Positions 28,293-37,195 of a DNA stretch of 64,000 nt are shown here, one piece after another. Source of the stretch: Caproicibacterium sp. BJN0003 (GTDB lineage: Bacteria; Bacillota; Clostridia; Oscillospirales; Acutalibacteraceae); the NCBI RefSeq assembly GCF_026314295.1, contig NZ_CP111108.1, positions 1,426,001 to 1,490,000 of the forward strand. The letters run 5' to 3'. The stretch's first letter is position 1, and the number at the start of each line of letters is the position of its first letter. The notes below the pieces were generated by a model. It was not told the origin of the DNA. It did not search any database and saw only the letters and a list, made by a program, of their open reading frames with translations. The translations under genes and the position numbers were made by a program.

Positions 28293-28328
28293 AGTATAAT
28301 TCTGTTTGGTCACAAAACGGTCACAAAA
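28293..28328 (-). promoter_or_regulatory. Promoter of the giant surface gene with an 11-bp direct repeat
   Basis: GGTCACAAAA occurs twice, at 28308-28317 and 28319-28328, with an 11-base period. On the minus strand the repeats lie nine bases upstream of a TATACT -10 element (28293-28298). This is the architecture of SARP activator sites, and a SARP-type regulator gene lies downstream of the controlled gene. A second possible promoter (TTGGAG, 18-base spacer, TATAAT) lies nearer the gene, around 28220-28250. Confidence 0.55.
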
Positions 28329-28426
28329 TAAAGATTTAAATAGTTTAGATATCAAGAAAAATACAATTGAAGATTACTTTTACAGAGACTGTAAATTACG
28401 TTCTTAAAATTTCTCTCTAAAAAGCA

Positions 28427-28496
28427 AAAGCCCCTTTAGAGCTGCTGTTTAGTTAACGAAACTGCTAACTTAACATCAACCACTAAAGGGGTTTTA
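28427..28496. repeat. Long inverted repeat with a 45-base loop
   Basis: AAAGCCCCTTTAG pairs with CTAAAGGGGTTTT (one mismatch) around an AT-rich loop containing GTTTAGTTAACGAAAC. On the minus strand it lies beyond the glutamate synthase genes but upstream of nothing else; on that strand it could terminate read-through from the glt operon only in the opposite sense, so it may simply be a bidirectional terminator. Confidence 0.4.
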
Positions 28497-28526
28497 TGAT
28501 TTATCTATTGATTGAACCCGTTGTAA

Positions 28527-29255
28527 TTAATTATTTTGTGTATAAAGCGCTTTATAAGGGTTTGCGGTATTTGGCGTCAAAACATAGAAATTGGCATCCA
28601 AAATTCCTTTGAGATCCGCCTTAAATAAGTTACAATACTCCTCCAAAAGGGGTTTTACTTCTTTTAGATCCTGCTCATTAGCCTTTTTGCTGCACACCTG
28701 CGGGGGCAGGTCAAAGGGAAGTTCATCCATACGGAGAAACATTTTTCCTCCATGCATGCCGGTCCCGCAAAACCTGCCAACTAATGGATAATGGTACGGA
28801 TTATGGATTCCAAGGACCACAATCACACCGCCGGCCTGATATTCTCCAAGAAAGCTCCCTGCACAGCCACCGACCACCAGCTTTGGAATTTTATCCTGAT
28901 ATGCTTTCATATGAATGCCGGCACGGTAACCGATACTGCTTTCCACAAAAATCTTTCCGCCGCGCATAGCATAACCGGTAGCATCTCCGGCGCTGCCATG
29001 AATCACAACTTCGCCATCATTCATCGTATCTCCGGTAGCATCCTGCGCATTGCCGTCTACCACGATCGTCGCACCATTTAAATAAGCGGCCAGTGCATTT
29101 CCGGGAGTTCCATGGAGCACCACATGCTTTGCAGAAAGCCCCGCTCCAACATAACGCTGCCCCAAACAATGATTAACCTCTACATCGGGATCCGCCGCAG
29201 AACGAATCAATTCATTCAGTGTCCGAAAATGCATTTGTTTTGCTTCTAACTTCAT
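28527..29255 (-). CDS. Glutamate synthase GXGXG-domain subunit (GlxC/GltB C-terminal type)
   Basis: The ATG at 29255 is preceded by AAGGAGGAG. The 242 residues form the right-handed beta-helix that in full-size GltB is the C-terminal domain: repeated G-x-hydrophobic-x-G units such as GNALAAYLNGATIVVDGNAQDATGDTMNDGEVVIHG, GGKIFVESSIGYRAG and FLGEYQAGGVIVVLG. In the three-gene form it completes an enzyme with the FMN subunit upstream (18 bases) and the amidotransferase subunit. It has no catalytic centre of its own and probably shapes the ammonia tunnel. Confidence 0.88.
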   Translation of the reverse strand: MKLEAKQMHFRTLNELIRSAADPDVEVNHCLGQRYVGAGLSAKHVVLHGTPGNALAAYLNGATIVVDGNAQDATGDTMNDGEVVIHGSAGDATGYAMRGGKIFVESSIGYRAGIHMKAYQDKIPKLVVGGCAGSFLGEYQAGGVIVVLGIHNPYHYPLVGRFCGTGMHGGKMFLRMDELPFDLPPQVCSKKANEQDLKEVKPLLEEYCNLFKADLKGILDANFYVLTPNTANPYKALYTQNN

Positions 29256-29272
29256 CAATGCTTTTCTCCTCC

Positions 29273-30778
29273 TTATTCACCGGCATGCTTAACGCCTAAG
29301 ATTTCCAGTTCCTTTTCATTAAGACCGATTCCTCGAAGCATCAATCGATTGCCGCGAAGCGCTTCTACAGAATTAATGCCCATGCCGCCCATCATTTCCA
29401 TCAGCTCATGATTCCAACCGTTTACAAGATTTACAAGCCGTCTGCTGGCTTCATCCGGGTCCAGACGCTTTACCAAATCCGGCCGCTGGGTCGCAATCCC
29501 CCAATTACATTTGCCGATCTGGCAAGTACGGCAGAGGTGGCAGCCCATCGCCAAAAGTGCCGCTGTTGCAATATAAACAGCATCCGCTCCAAGAGCAATG
29601 GCTTTCACAACATCTGCAGAGCTGTGAATAGACCCGGAAACGATTAGAGAAATGTTGCCGCGGATTCCTTCCTCCCTTAGGCGACGATCGACCGCCGCAA
29701 GCGCAAGTTCAATTGGAATCCCCACGTTATCACGAATTCTGGTAGGCGCCGCACCGGTCCCGGCACGAAAACCATCGATTGCAATAATATCCGCTCCACT
29801 TCTTGCAATTCCGCTGGCGATTGCCGCAACATTATGTACTGCCGCAATCTTTACAATGATCGGCTTTTTATATTCGGTCGCTTCTTTTAAAGAGTAAACT
29901 AGCTGCCGCAAATCCTCAATCGAATAAATATCGTGATGCGGAGCGGGAGAAATCGCATCGGTCCCCATTGGAATCATCCTAGTACGGGAGACATCTTCTA
30001 CAATTTTACTGCCGGTCAAATGTCCGCCGATTCCAGGTTTTGCGCCCTGCCCCATCTTAATTTCAATTGCTGCGCCGGCTTTCAAATAATCCGGGTGAAC
30101 TCCAAACCGTGCAGATGCCACCTGAACAATTGTATTGGCACCATACTGATAAAGATCCTCATGAAGTCCTCCTTCTCCTGTATTATAGAAGGTTCCGAGC
30201 TCCTGCGCAGCCTTCGCCAGCGCCTCATGTGCATTGTAACTGATCGCACCATAACTCATGGCACCAAAAAGAATCGGCATATTTAATTTTAGCTGCGGGG
30301 TGGTCTCCGTGCAGATAGAGCCATTTTTATTGCGAACAATTTTCGATGCTTTTTTACCCAAATAGGTCCGCGTTTCCATCGGCTCTCTGAGCGGATCAAT
30401 CGAAGGATTCGTTACCTGAGAAGCATTGATAAGCAGCTTATCCCAATAATTCGGATAATCATTTGGAGTCCCCATTCCGGAAAGCAACATACCGCCACTT
30501 TCGGCCTGACGATAGATTTCTGTCATCGCTCTCTGAGACCAGTTATGATTCTCTTTAAATGCCGCATCGTTTTTAATAATTTTTAGGGCTCTGGTCGGAC
30601 AAACTGCCACACATCTCTGGCAGTTAACACATTTCATTTCATCACTCATCATCAAATGATGCTCTTGATCAAAAGAATGCACTTCATTCGCACACTGCTC
30701 CTCGCAAAGACGACATCCAATACAGCGCGCTTCATTTCGCACAATTTCATAAGCTGGAAGCTCATAATTGATATTCAT
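29273..30778 (-). CDS. Glutamate synthase FMN-binding subunit with N-terminal 2[4Fe-4S] ferredoxin domain
   Basis: The start is the ATG at 30778, which overlaps the stop of the preceding gene as TGATG. Of the 501 residues, about 1-70 form a bacterial ferredoxin domain (CIGCRLCEEQC and CVNCQRCVAVCP). About 100-490 form the glutamate synthase TIM barrel with KASKIVRNKNGS-like entry, FNTGEGGLHEDL, GQGAKPGIGGHL, ISPAPHHDIYSIEDL, KIAAVHNVAAIASG and DGFRAGTGAAPTRIRDNVG, and an iron-sulfur CHLCRTCQIGKCNWGIATQ near 415-435. It turns 2-oxoglutarate and ammonia into glutamate. No NADPH-dependent small subunit is nearby, so ferredoxin or a shared reductase is the likely electron donor. Confidence 0.92.
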   Translation of the reverse strand: MNINYELPAYEIVRNEARCIGCRLCEEQCANEVHSFDQEHHLMMSDEMKCVNCQRCVAVCPTRALKIIKNDAAFKENHNWSQRAMTEIYRQAESGGMLLSGMGTPNDYPNYWDKLLINASQVTNPSIDPLREPMETRTYLGKKASKIVRNKNGSICTETTPQLKLNMPILFGAMSYGAISYNAHEALAKAAQELGTFYNTGEGGLHEDLYQYGANTIVQVASARFGVHPDYLKAGAAIEIKMGQGAKPGIGGHLTGSKIVEDVSRTRMIPMGTDAISPAPHHDIYSIEDLRQLVYSLKEATEYKKPIIVKIAAVHNVAAIASGIARSGADIIAIDGFRAGTGAAPTRIRDNVGIPIELALAAVDRRLREEGIRGNISLIVSGSIHSSADVVKAIALGADAVYIATAALLAMGCHLCRTCQIGKCNWGIATQRPDLVKRLDPDEASRRLVNLVNGWNHELMEMMGGMGINSVEALRGNRLMLRGIGLNEKELEILGVKHAGE

Positions 30779-31872
30779 CAGCACTCTACCCCCTCATTCA
30801 AATGGAAAATCAGTGGTTCACCACCGCGGGGTGCCCAAATCCGATCAAGGTTCGGTTGAATCTTGCGGATTGCACTTTCCTCGCTGGCAATATAGACGGT
30901 CTCATCTTTTTCTGCTGCTACAAGCGACCGCAGCTTTAACCGATCATTGAGCGCCATCAATCCGCCGGAAAAGCCTACAAGAATTGAAAAGGGTCCTGTA
31001 ATCAAAAGGCTTGCAAAGGTATTTCGCAAATAAGCGAGCTGACTTCTCTCAGGCTCCGGCCGATGTTCGATTGTTCCCCAAAACGGTGCTGCAATCACAC
31101 TGGCAACTTCCTGCATTGTAAGTCCCTGTCTGCGGTTAAGGTAATCAATGATATAGGTGATGACCTCCGTATCAGTGAGAAGATTACATTTATAGCCATA
31201 CATTTCAATATAGCGTCGATTCGCATCGTAGGAAGAAATTTCCCCATTATGAACAATACTGTAGTCGAGCAGTGCAAACGGATGCGCTCCTCCCCACCAG
31301 CCAGGCGTATTGGTCGGATAACGTCCGTGTGCCGTCCAGCAATATCCGGAATATTCATCCAAGCGATAAAACTCGCCTACGTCTTCCGGATATCCAACCG
31401 CTTTGAAAACGCCCATATTTTTTCCGGAAGAAAAAACATATTCTCCGGGGATCTGGGTATTAATCCTCATGACACAACGCATTACATATTCGCGTTCATC
31501 CAACTGGCTTTCCCTTAAACGAGTTGGCAGAGGATTTACAAAATATCGCCAGATCAGCGGCTCATTCGTAATTCTTGGATGACGTCGAATCGGAATCTTT
31601 GACAAATTCACCAAATCAAAGTGATGGTCTAAAAAGTGCTCACATTCTTCTTTGGCCTTTTGGCTGTCGTAAAACACGTGGAATGCGTAACTATCCTTAT
31701 TTTCCGGATAAATTCCATATCCTGCAAATCCACCGCCTAATCCATTGCTCCGGTCATGCATTAAAGCAATCGAATCAATCATCTTTCCTCCGCTGATTCT
31801 ACGCCCATCTTTACAAAAGATTCCAGAAATCGCACAACCGGCCGGGATCCGCACCTGACCTTCTTTTTCCAT
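30778..31872 (-). CDS. Glutamate synthase class II glutamine amidotransferase subunit (GlxB type)
   Basis: The 364-residue protein is the glutaminase part of a split glutamate synthase. After a 12-residue leader the sequence GCAISGIFCKDG gives an N-terminal nucleophile Cys13 once the propeptide is removed. Further class II landmarks are HDRSNGLGGGFAGYGIY, HGRYPTNTPGWWGGAHPF and IVHNGEISSYDANRRYIEMYGYKCNLLTDTEVITYIID. The gene is first in the three-gene operon, preceded by GGAGG and a mapped promoter. It overlaps the FMN-subunit gene by one base. Confidence 0.9.
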   Translation of the reverse strand: MEKEGQVRIPAGCAISGIFCKDGRRISGGKMIDSIALMHDRSNGLGGGFAGYGIYPENKDSYAFHVFYDSQKAKEECEHFLDHHFDLVNLSKIPIRRHPRITNEPLIWRYFVNPLPTRLRESQLDEREYVMRCVMRINTQIPGEYVFSSGKNMGVFKAVGYPEDVGEFYRLDEYSGYCWTAHGRYPTNTPGWWGGAHPFALLDYSIVHNGEISSYDANRRYIEMYGYKCNLLTDTEVITYIIDYLNRRQGLTMQEVASVIAAPFWGTIEHRPEPERSQLAYLRNTFASLLITGPFSILVGFSGGLMALNDRLKLRSLVAAEKDETVYIASEESAIRKIQPNLDRIWAPRGGEPLIFHLNEGVEC

Positions 31873-31886
31873 GTTGTTTCCTCCTC

Positions 31887-31923
31887 GACCGTTACAATTT
31901 TAAGTTTTCAAAAGCAAACGGTC
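31887..31923 (-). promoter_or_regulatory. Stem-loop in the glutamate synthase 5' leader
   Basis: GACCGTT (minus strand, 31917-31923) pairs with AACGGTC (31887-31893) around a 23-base AT-rich loop, ending just before the ribosome site of the amidotransferase gene. There is no T run, so it looks more like a translation- or stability-affecting hairpin than a terminator. Confidence 0.4.
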
Positions 31924-32010
31924 TTTATTTTTTCTCTTGAATAAGAAAATTTTGAAATGACGTTCTAAAATAAAGTTTTTATGCAAAACGCCTTGTTTGT
32001 TGTAGTTGCT

Positions 32011-32040
32011 ATTATAGAGCGCTTCGTTTTAAAAGGTCAA
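32011..32040 (-). promoter_or_regulatory. Promoter of the glutamate synthase operon
   Basis: On the minus strand TTGACC (32035-32040) and TATAAT (32011-32016) are 18 bases apart; the start site would be about 130 bases upstream of the first gene. It diverges from the glnN promoter about 150 bases away. Confidence 0.75.
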
Positions 32041-32193
32041 GGCCTTTTTTAGAAAATTTGAATTTTTATATTTTAAACTTGCATTAAAAAGTTAAAATGT
32101 TTATATTTGATGTGTCAAAGCACACAAACTTGAATTTATTAAGCAAATATATTTCATTGATTTCACTTATTTTTAGATTTTCGCAAAAAAGCA

Positions 32194-32222
32194 TTGACAT
32201 CTGAGCCCCCCTGGTTTATAAT
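32194..32222 (+). promoter_or_regulatory. Promoter of the glnN leader
   Basis: TTGACA (32194-32199) and TATAAT (32217-32222) with a 17-base spacer. Transcription should begin near 32229, only about 12 bases before the terminator hairpin. Confidence 0.85.
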
Positions 32223-32240
32223 TCAAAGCATAACAGCAAA

Positions 32241-32274
32241 GGCGCTGCGGGTTTTTCCCGCAGCGCCTTTTTTT
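32241..32274 (+). terminator. Strong intrinsic terminator in the glnN leader (possible attenuator)
   Basis: A perfect 11-bp GC-rich stem (GGCGCTGCGGG / CCCGCAGCGCC) with a T5 loop and T7 tail lies between the promoter at 32194-32222 and glnN at 32377. No coding sequence lies between promoter and hairpin. Transcripts must read through it to reach glnN unless a second promoter exists. Confidence 0.85.
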
Positions 32275-32376
32275 ATGTTTATCTCCGCTGTTTAAGTGCA
32301 AGATCATAAGTTTTATCTTGCTATCCTTTTAATTTGTCAAACCGTTTCTTATGATTAAAATCAGGAGGTAAGAACG

Positions 32377-34476
32377 ATGTCAACAAAATGTATTCCCGAA
32401 TTATTTGGAAAATTGGTGTTCAACGATACCATTATGAAAGCACGTTTGCCCCATACCACTTATAAGGCACTGCGGAAAACGATTGAAGACGGCAAGCCAT
32501 TGGATATCTCCATTGCTGACCCGGTTGCCAATGCAATGAAAGACTGGGCGGTAGAAAACGGTTGTACCCATTTTACCCATTGGTTCCAGCCGATGACCGG
32601 CATCACTGCCGAAAAGCACGATAGCTTTATCAGCCCAGAGGCAAACGGAAAAGTCGTCATGGAATTCTCCGGAAAAGAGTTGGTCCGTGGCGAGCCGGAT
32701 GCAAGTTCCTTCCCTTCCGGCGGTCTGCGCGCAACTTTTGAAGCTCGCGGCTACACTGCATGGGATCCTACCAGCTGTGCCTTTATCAAAGGCAATACCC
32801 TCTGCATTCCTACCATTTTCTGCAGCTATACAGGAGAAGCACTGGATAAGAAAACCCCTCTGCTGCGTTCCACCGAAGCTCTCAACAAACAAGCAATGCG
32901 TATTTTGAAGCTCTTTGGAAACGAAGATGTCACAAGCACTAAAACGACTGTCGGCCCCGAGCAGGAGTATTTTCTGGTCGATCGTGACATGTATAACCAG
33001 CGGGAAGATATGGTCTTAACCGGACGTACCCTTTTTGGTGCAATGCCTCCCCGTGGCCAGGAGATGGAAGATCACTATTTCGGCGCAATCAAACCTCGAG
33101 TCGCTGATTTTATGAACGATTTAAACGAAGAGCTGTGGAAACTCGGCATTCTCGCGAAAACGGAACATAATGAAGTAGCCCCTTCACAGCACGAGATGGC
33201 TCCTATTTTCACAGATACCAATACAGCAACGGATCACAATCAGCTGACAATGGAAATCATGAAAAAAGTTGCAGAAAAGCATAATCTTTATTGCCTGCTT
33301 CATGAAAAGCCATTCGATGGCGTGAACGGTTCCGGTAAACACAATAACTGGTCTATGTCCACCAATACCGGTGTCAACCTTTTGGAGCCCGGCGACTCTC
33401 CTATGGAAAATGCACAGTTTTTGCTCTTCCTTGCCGCAGTCATCAAAGCGGTAGACGAATATCAGGATCTTCTGAGAATCTCCGTTGCAACTCCTGGGAA
33501 TGATCACCGTTTAGGAGCAAACGAAGCACCACCGGCTGTTGTGTCCATGTTCCTGGGCGATGAACTGACAGAAATTCTGGAAAGTATTGAATCCGGCAAA
33601 CCGTACAATCCTAAAAATAAAGAAAGCATGGAAGTCGGCGTTACCGTTCTTCCGCATTTCCCCAAAGACTCTACCGACCGGAACCGTACTTCTCCCTTTG
33701 CTTTCACCGGCAATAAATTTGAATTCCGTATGCTTGGTTCTTCCCTATCTGTCTCTGGTCCAAACGTTGTTCTGAACACCGCAGTTGCTGAAGAGCTGGA
33801 AGAATTTGCAGATGTTTTGGAAAAAGCCTCTGACTTCAAAAAATCCTTGCACAAACTGATTAAAACCGTCATTAAAGAGCATAAACGCATTATCTTTAAC
33901 GGAGACGGTTATAACGATGCTTGGCTGGAAGAAGCCAAAAAACGTGGCCTGCTGAATCTGCCTACAACAATGGATGCGCTTCCGTATTTTGTTGCCGATA
34001 AAAACATCAAGCTCTTTACAAAACATAAAGTCTTAACTGAAACAGAAATTCATTCTCGTTATGAAATTCTGGTCGAAAACTATAGCAAAACGCTCAATAT
34101 TGAAGCTCTAACAATGATGGATATGACTTCTAAACAGATCCTTCCTGCTGTTTCCGCCTATGCAGACAGCATCAGCCTTTCCGCTATGCACAAAAAAGCG
34201 GTTAACAGCGCGCTTAAATGCACCATGGAAAGCTCTCTGTTGGAAAAGTTGTCCGATTTGACTGACAAAACTTATGAAGAATTGTCCGCTTTGGGCAACG
34301 CCGTTGAAAAGGCAAGCTCTAAAAAAACAAATAAAGCAACTTCTGACGCTTACTGCAAAGAGGTTCTGCCTGCTATGACATCTTTACGTGAGAGTGTTGA
34401 CAAATTAGAAACCCTCACTTCGAAAAAATACTGGCCGTTCCCGACTTACAGCGATCTGCTGTTCTACCCGGACTAA
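32377..34476 (+). CDS. glnN: Glutamine synthetase type III
   Basis: At 699 residues the protein has the GS-III size and signatures: N-terminal [74 protein letters not shown] (metal-binding Glu), [36 protein letters not shown] (metal His and substrate loop), [20 protein letters not shown] and [21 protein letters not shown]. It is a dodecameric ATP-dependent ammonium-assimilating enzyme common in Clostridia and Bacteroidetes. CAGGAGGT precedes the ATG. It shares a direction with the amt gene 120 bases downstream, with a terminator between, and diverges from glutamate synthase. That it needs release from the leader terminator is inference. Confidence 0.96.
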   Translation: MSTKCIPELFGKLVFNDTIMKARLPHTTYKALRKTIEDGKPLDISIADPVANAMKDWAVENGCTHFTHWFQPMTGITAEKHDSFISPEANGKVVMEFSGKELVRGEPDASSFPSGGLRATFEARGYTAWDPTSCAFIKGNTLCIPTIFCSYTGEALDKKTPLLRSTEALNKQAMRILKLFGNEDVTSTKTTVGPEQEYFLVDRDMYNQREDMVLTGRTLFGAMPPRGQEMEDHYFGAIKPRVADFMNDLNEELWKLGILAKTEHNEVAPSQHEMAPIFTDTNTATDHNQLTMEIMKKVAEKHNLYCLLHEKPFDGVNGSGKHNNWSMSTNTGVNLLEPGDSPMENAQFLLFLAAVIKAVDEYQDLLRISVATPGNDHRLGANEAPPAVVSMFLGDELTEILESIESGKPYNPKNKESMEVGVTVLPHFPKDSTDRNRTSPFAFTGNKFEFRMLGSSLSVSGPNVVLNTAVAEELEEFADVLEKASDFKKSLHKLIKTVIKEHKRIIFNGDGYNDAWLEEAKKRGLLNLPTTMDALPYFVADKNIKLFTKHKVLTETEIHSRYEILVENYSKTLNIEALTMMDMTSKQILPAVSAYADSISLSAMHKKAVNSALKCTMESSLLEKLSDLTDKTYEELSALGNAVEKASSKKTNKATSDAYCKEVLPAMTSLRESVDKLETLTSKKYWPFPTYSDLLFYPD

Positions 34477-34502
34477 TAATCCATTAAAACTTAATGCGCA
34501 CA

Positions 34503-34556
34503 AAGGGGTGTGTCTGATCGAAATTGCGGATTCGGTCAGGCGCACCTCCTTTTTAT
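34503..34556 (+). terminator. Terminator between glnN and the Amt gene
   Basis: AAGGGGTGTGTCTGATCG pairs with CGGTCAGGCGCACCTCCTTT (some G-U pairs) and is followed by CTTTTTATATT. It ends about 40 bases before the Amt start codon, so the Amt gene depends on read-through or on a promoter I cannot see. Confidence 0.75.
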
Positions 34557-34596
34557 ATTCCCCTTTCGCACACTTAAATAGAGGAGGTAAAATTTT

Positions 34597-36369
34597 ATGG
34601 ATGGTAATACAACTGCAATTTTTTCTGCTGTAAACACCACCTGGGTACTTGTCGGAGCAGCACTGGTCTTCTTTATGCAGGCTGGGTTTGCAATGGTTGA
34701 AACCGGCTTTACCCGCGCAAAAAACGCCGGCAACATCATTATGAAAAACATGATGGATTTTTGTATCGGCACCCCCATTTATTGGCTCTTAGGTTTTGGC
34801 GTTATGTTTGGCGGAATTGCCGCCAGCGGAGATGTCAATCCAATTCTGGGATGGTTTGATCCCATGATCGCATCAAATTCCTATTCTCTACCCGCTGGAG
34901 TGGACAAATGGTCTTATGTAATCTTTCAGACCGTATTTTGTGCTACTTCTGCAACAATCGTTTCCGGTGCTATGGCAGAACGAACAAAATTTATTTCGTA
35001 CTGCATTTACTCTGCCTGTATCAGTGCTTTCATCTATCCCATTTCAGGGCACTGGATTTGGGGCGGCGGCTGGCTGGCCCAGCTCGGATTTCATGATTTT
35101 GCCGGTTCCACTGCTGTTCACATGGTCGGTGGCATCTGTGCTCTGATCGGCGCAAAAATTCTCGGACCCCGTATCGGCAAATACGACAAAGATGGAAAAC
35201 CAAAAGCAATTCTTGGTCACAGTCTGACCCTTGGCGCTCTTGGCTGCTTTATTCTTTGGTTCTGCTGGTTCGGATTTAACGGTGCTTCCACAGTAGGAAT
35301 GCTCAGTGCTGACGGCAATATACTTTCTGCTGACCCGGCAGTTTCTGCTGGTCATATCTTCATGACAACAAATTTGGCTGCCGCTGTGGCTACCTGCACT
35401 GTCATGATCATTACCTGGGTTCGTTATAAAAAACCTGATATTTCGATGACACTGAACGGCTGCCTAGCCGGTTTAGTTGCAATCACCGCAGGCTGTGATT
35501 TAGTCGATCCTTTTGGCGCTGCTATGATCGGTCTGATTGCCGGATTTGTCGTGGTTTTTGGCATTGAATTTATTGACAAAAATCTAAAGATTGATGATCC
35601 GGTCGGCGCAGTTGGCGTCCATTGTCTGTGCGGTGCAAGCGGTACTATCCTCACTGGCCTTTTCGCAACGAAAAAAGGACTGCTCTATGGCGGCGGCGCA
35701 GAATTTCTTGGCATCCAGCTCCTCGGCGTAATTTCTGTAGCAATTTTTGTTTCTATCATGATTACCATTGTGTTCCAAATTCTCAACCATACCATTGGAC
35801 TGCGCTGCAGTAAAGAAGAAGAGCTCCGTGGTCTCGATATCACCGAGCACGGCATTGCTTCTTCCTATGCAGACTTTATGCCGATTGCTCCAACCGTTCT
35901 GGATGGAATCAGCAATGGTGACTTTTCTGTTGATACCGCGTTTAACTCTTCTGTCGAACATGCCTTCTCTGTAGTGCACATGCCTGCTCCCAAAATTTCC
36001 AGCAGACCGGGAGCTAAAATGACAAAAGTCACAATCATTTTTAATGAAGAAAAAGTAGAAGACATGAAAAATGCCATGAACTGTCTTGGCGTGATGGGCA
36101 TGACCTTCACAAAAGTTATGGGATGCGGTACACAAAAAGGCCATGCAGAATTTTACCGCGGTGTAAGAATTGAGGATGTCGCTCTCCATCCAAAGGTACA
36201 GCTTGATATCATCGTCTCCGCCGTTCCGGTAGACACGGTGATCGAAACTGCCAAAAAGACACTCTATACAGGCCACATCGGTGACGGCAAGATCTTCGTT
36301 TACAACGTTGAAAATGTCGTAAAGGTTCGTACCGGCGAAACCGGATATGACGCTCTGCAGGGCGACTAA
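34597..36369 (+). CDS. amt: Ammonium transporter Amt fused to a C-terminal PII signalling domain
   Basis: The 590-residue protein joins an Amt channel (about 1-430, 11 helices) to a GlnB/GlnK-like domain (about 470-590). Amt marks are LVFFMQAGFAMVETGFTRAKNAGNIIMKN, GAMAERTKF, DFAGSTAVHMVGG, LGALGCFILWFCWFGFNGAS, GCLAGLVAITAGCDLVDPFGA and GAVGVHCLCGASGTILTGLF. PII marks are KVTIIFNEEKVEDMKNAM, MGCGTQKGHAEFYRG and YTGHIGDGKIFVYNVENVVKVRTGE. The T-loop reads YRGVRIEDV, with Ile where uridylylated PII proteins have Tyr51, so control by UTP transfer is unlikely; direct ATP/ADP and 2-oxoglutarate gating in cis is the reasonable expectation. GAGGAGGT precedes the ATG. Confidence 0.95.
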   Translation: MDGNTTAIFSAVNTTWVLVGAALVFFMQAGFAMVETGFTRAKNAGNIIMKNMMDFCIGTPIYWLLGFGVMFGGIAASGDVNPILGWFDPMIASNSYSLPAGVDKWSYVIFQTVFCATSATIVSGAMAERTKFISYCIYSACISAFIYPISGHWIWGGGWLAQLGFHDFAGSTAVHMVGGICALIGAKILGPRIGKYDKDGKPKAILGHSLTLGALGCFILWFCWFGFNGASTVGMLSADGNILSADPAVSAGHIFMTTNLAAAVATCTVMIITWVRYKKPDISMTLNGCLAGLVAITAGCDLVDPFGAAMIGLIAGFVVVFGIEFIDKNLKIDDPVGAVGVHCLCGASGTILTGLFATKKGLLYGGGAEFLGIQLLGVISVAIFVSIMITIVFQILNHTIGLRCSKEEELRGLDITEHGIASSYADFMPIAPTVLDGISNGDFSVDTAFNSSVEHAFSVVHMPAPKISSRPGAKMTKVTIIFNEEKVEDMKNAMNCLGVMGMTFTKVMGCGTQKGHAEFYRGVRIEDVALHPKVQLDIIVSAVPVDTVIETAKKTLYTGHIGDGKIFVYNVENVVKVRTGETGYDALQGD

Positions 36370-36416
36370 ACATAATTATAAGAGAAAATCTTTTGAATCA
36401 ATCTCCTCCTGATAAA

Positions 36417-36451
36417 GGAAAGGCCCAGGTGAATTCCACCTGGGCCTTTCC
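36417..36451. terminator. Bidirectional terminator between amt and lepB
   Basis: A perfect 14-bp stem (GGAAAGGCCCAGGT / ACCTGGGCCTTTCC) lies between converging genes. T tails are short on both strands. Confidence 0.8.
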
Positions 36452-36474
36452 CTATCTTTACAGATACTATTTAA

Positions 36475-37002
36475 TTATGAAACTGAGCCAAATCGATCAA
36501 ACGGGAAAAACCGAAATACAGCTTTTCCAATAATTGCTGAAGTGTCTAAAGGTCCGATCATGCGGCTGTCAGCTGAATTATTTCGATTATCGCCCATCAA
36601 AAAGATCTTACCTTCAGGAACGGTCATTTGGACATTATATCCGCTCCATACCGCTTCTTTGACATAGGGTTCATTAAGCTGTTCCCCGTTGACCGTAACT
36701 GTACCGTTTCGAACGGTAATCTGATCCCCCGGAAGTGCAATCACTCTCTTAATGAGGTTCTCATTGAGCGGGTTTTTGTTGTTGCACACGATAACATCTC
36801 CACGCTGTGGTTTATAATTGAGCTCCCAAAGAATGACCATATCATTATTATAAAAAGTATTTTCCATACTTCTTCCATCTACTCTGCTTGGTCTTGCTAT
36901 AAATTGGCAAAATAATAATGTAATAACAACCGTCAGCACAATCGTGCGCAACCAGCTGAAAAATTCCTTTTTAAGCCCATCATTTTTTTCTTGTTGTTCC
37001 AT
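36475..37002 (-). CDS. lepB: Signal peptidase I
   Basis: The 175-residue protein has one N-terminal membrane anchor (about 18-36, IVLTVVITLLFCQFIA) and an external catalytic domain. The nucleophile Ser45 lies in VDGRSMENTF and the general base Lys85 in NLIKRVIALPGD. Boxes D (GDNRNNSADSR) and E (GPLDTSAIIGKAVFRFFPFDR) follow. Size and single anchor match Gram-positive SipS-type enzymes. It releases exported proteins, for which the giant surface protein is one local candidate. The ATG follows AGAAGGGGGA. Confidence 0.95.
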   Translation of the reverse strand: MEQQEKNDGLKKEFFSWLRTIVLTVVITLLFCQFIARPSRVDGRSMENTFYNNDMVILWELNYKPQRGDVIVCNNKNPLNENLIKRVIALPGDQITVRNGTVTVNGEQLNEPYVKEAVWSGYNVQMTVPEGKIFLMGDNRNNSADSRMIGPLDTSAIIGKAVFRFFPFDRFGSVS

Positions 37003-37195
37003 CTAATTCCCCCTTCTTCATTTAGGGATAAGAATTATTATACCATGATTTAAAAGCTTCTTCAAGAAGTGCATCATTTTAATTCTGGTGGTTTATAACT
37101 GAATTTTTTTGAAATAAAGCGGTAACATCGCCTATCGTGCTTTAAGGGAAAAAACGAATTACCATAACATTTATAAAATAAAAGCAGCTATTTTT

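Noticed and set aside
34503-34556. ANTAR-type paired hexaloop motif in the amt leader
   Set aside because: The inner loop is TGCGG-like and lacks the conserved A1/G4 hexaloop; only a plain terminator is supported.
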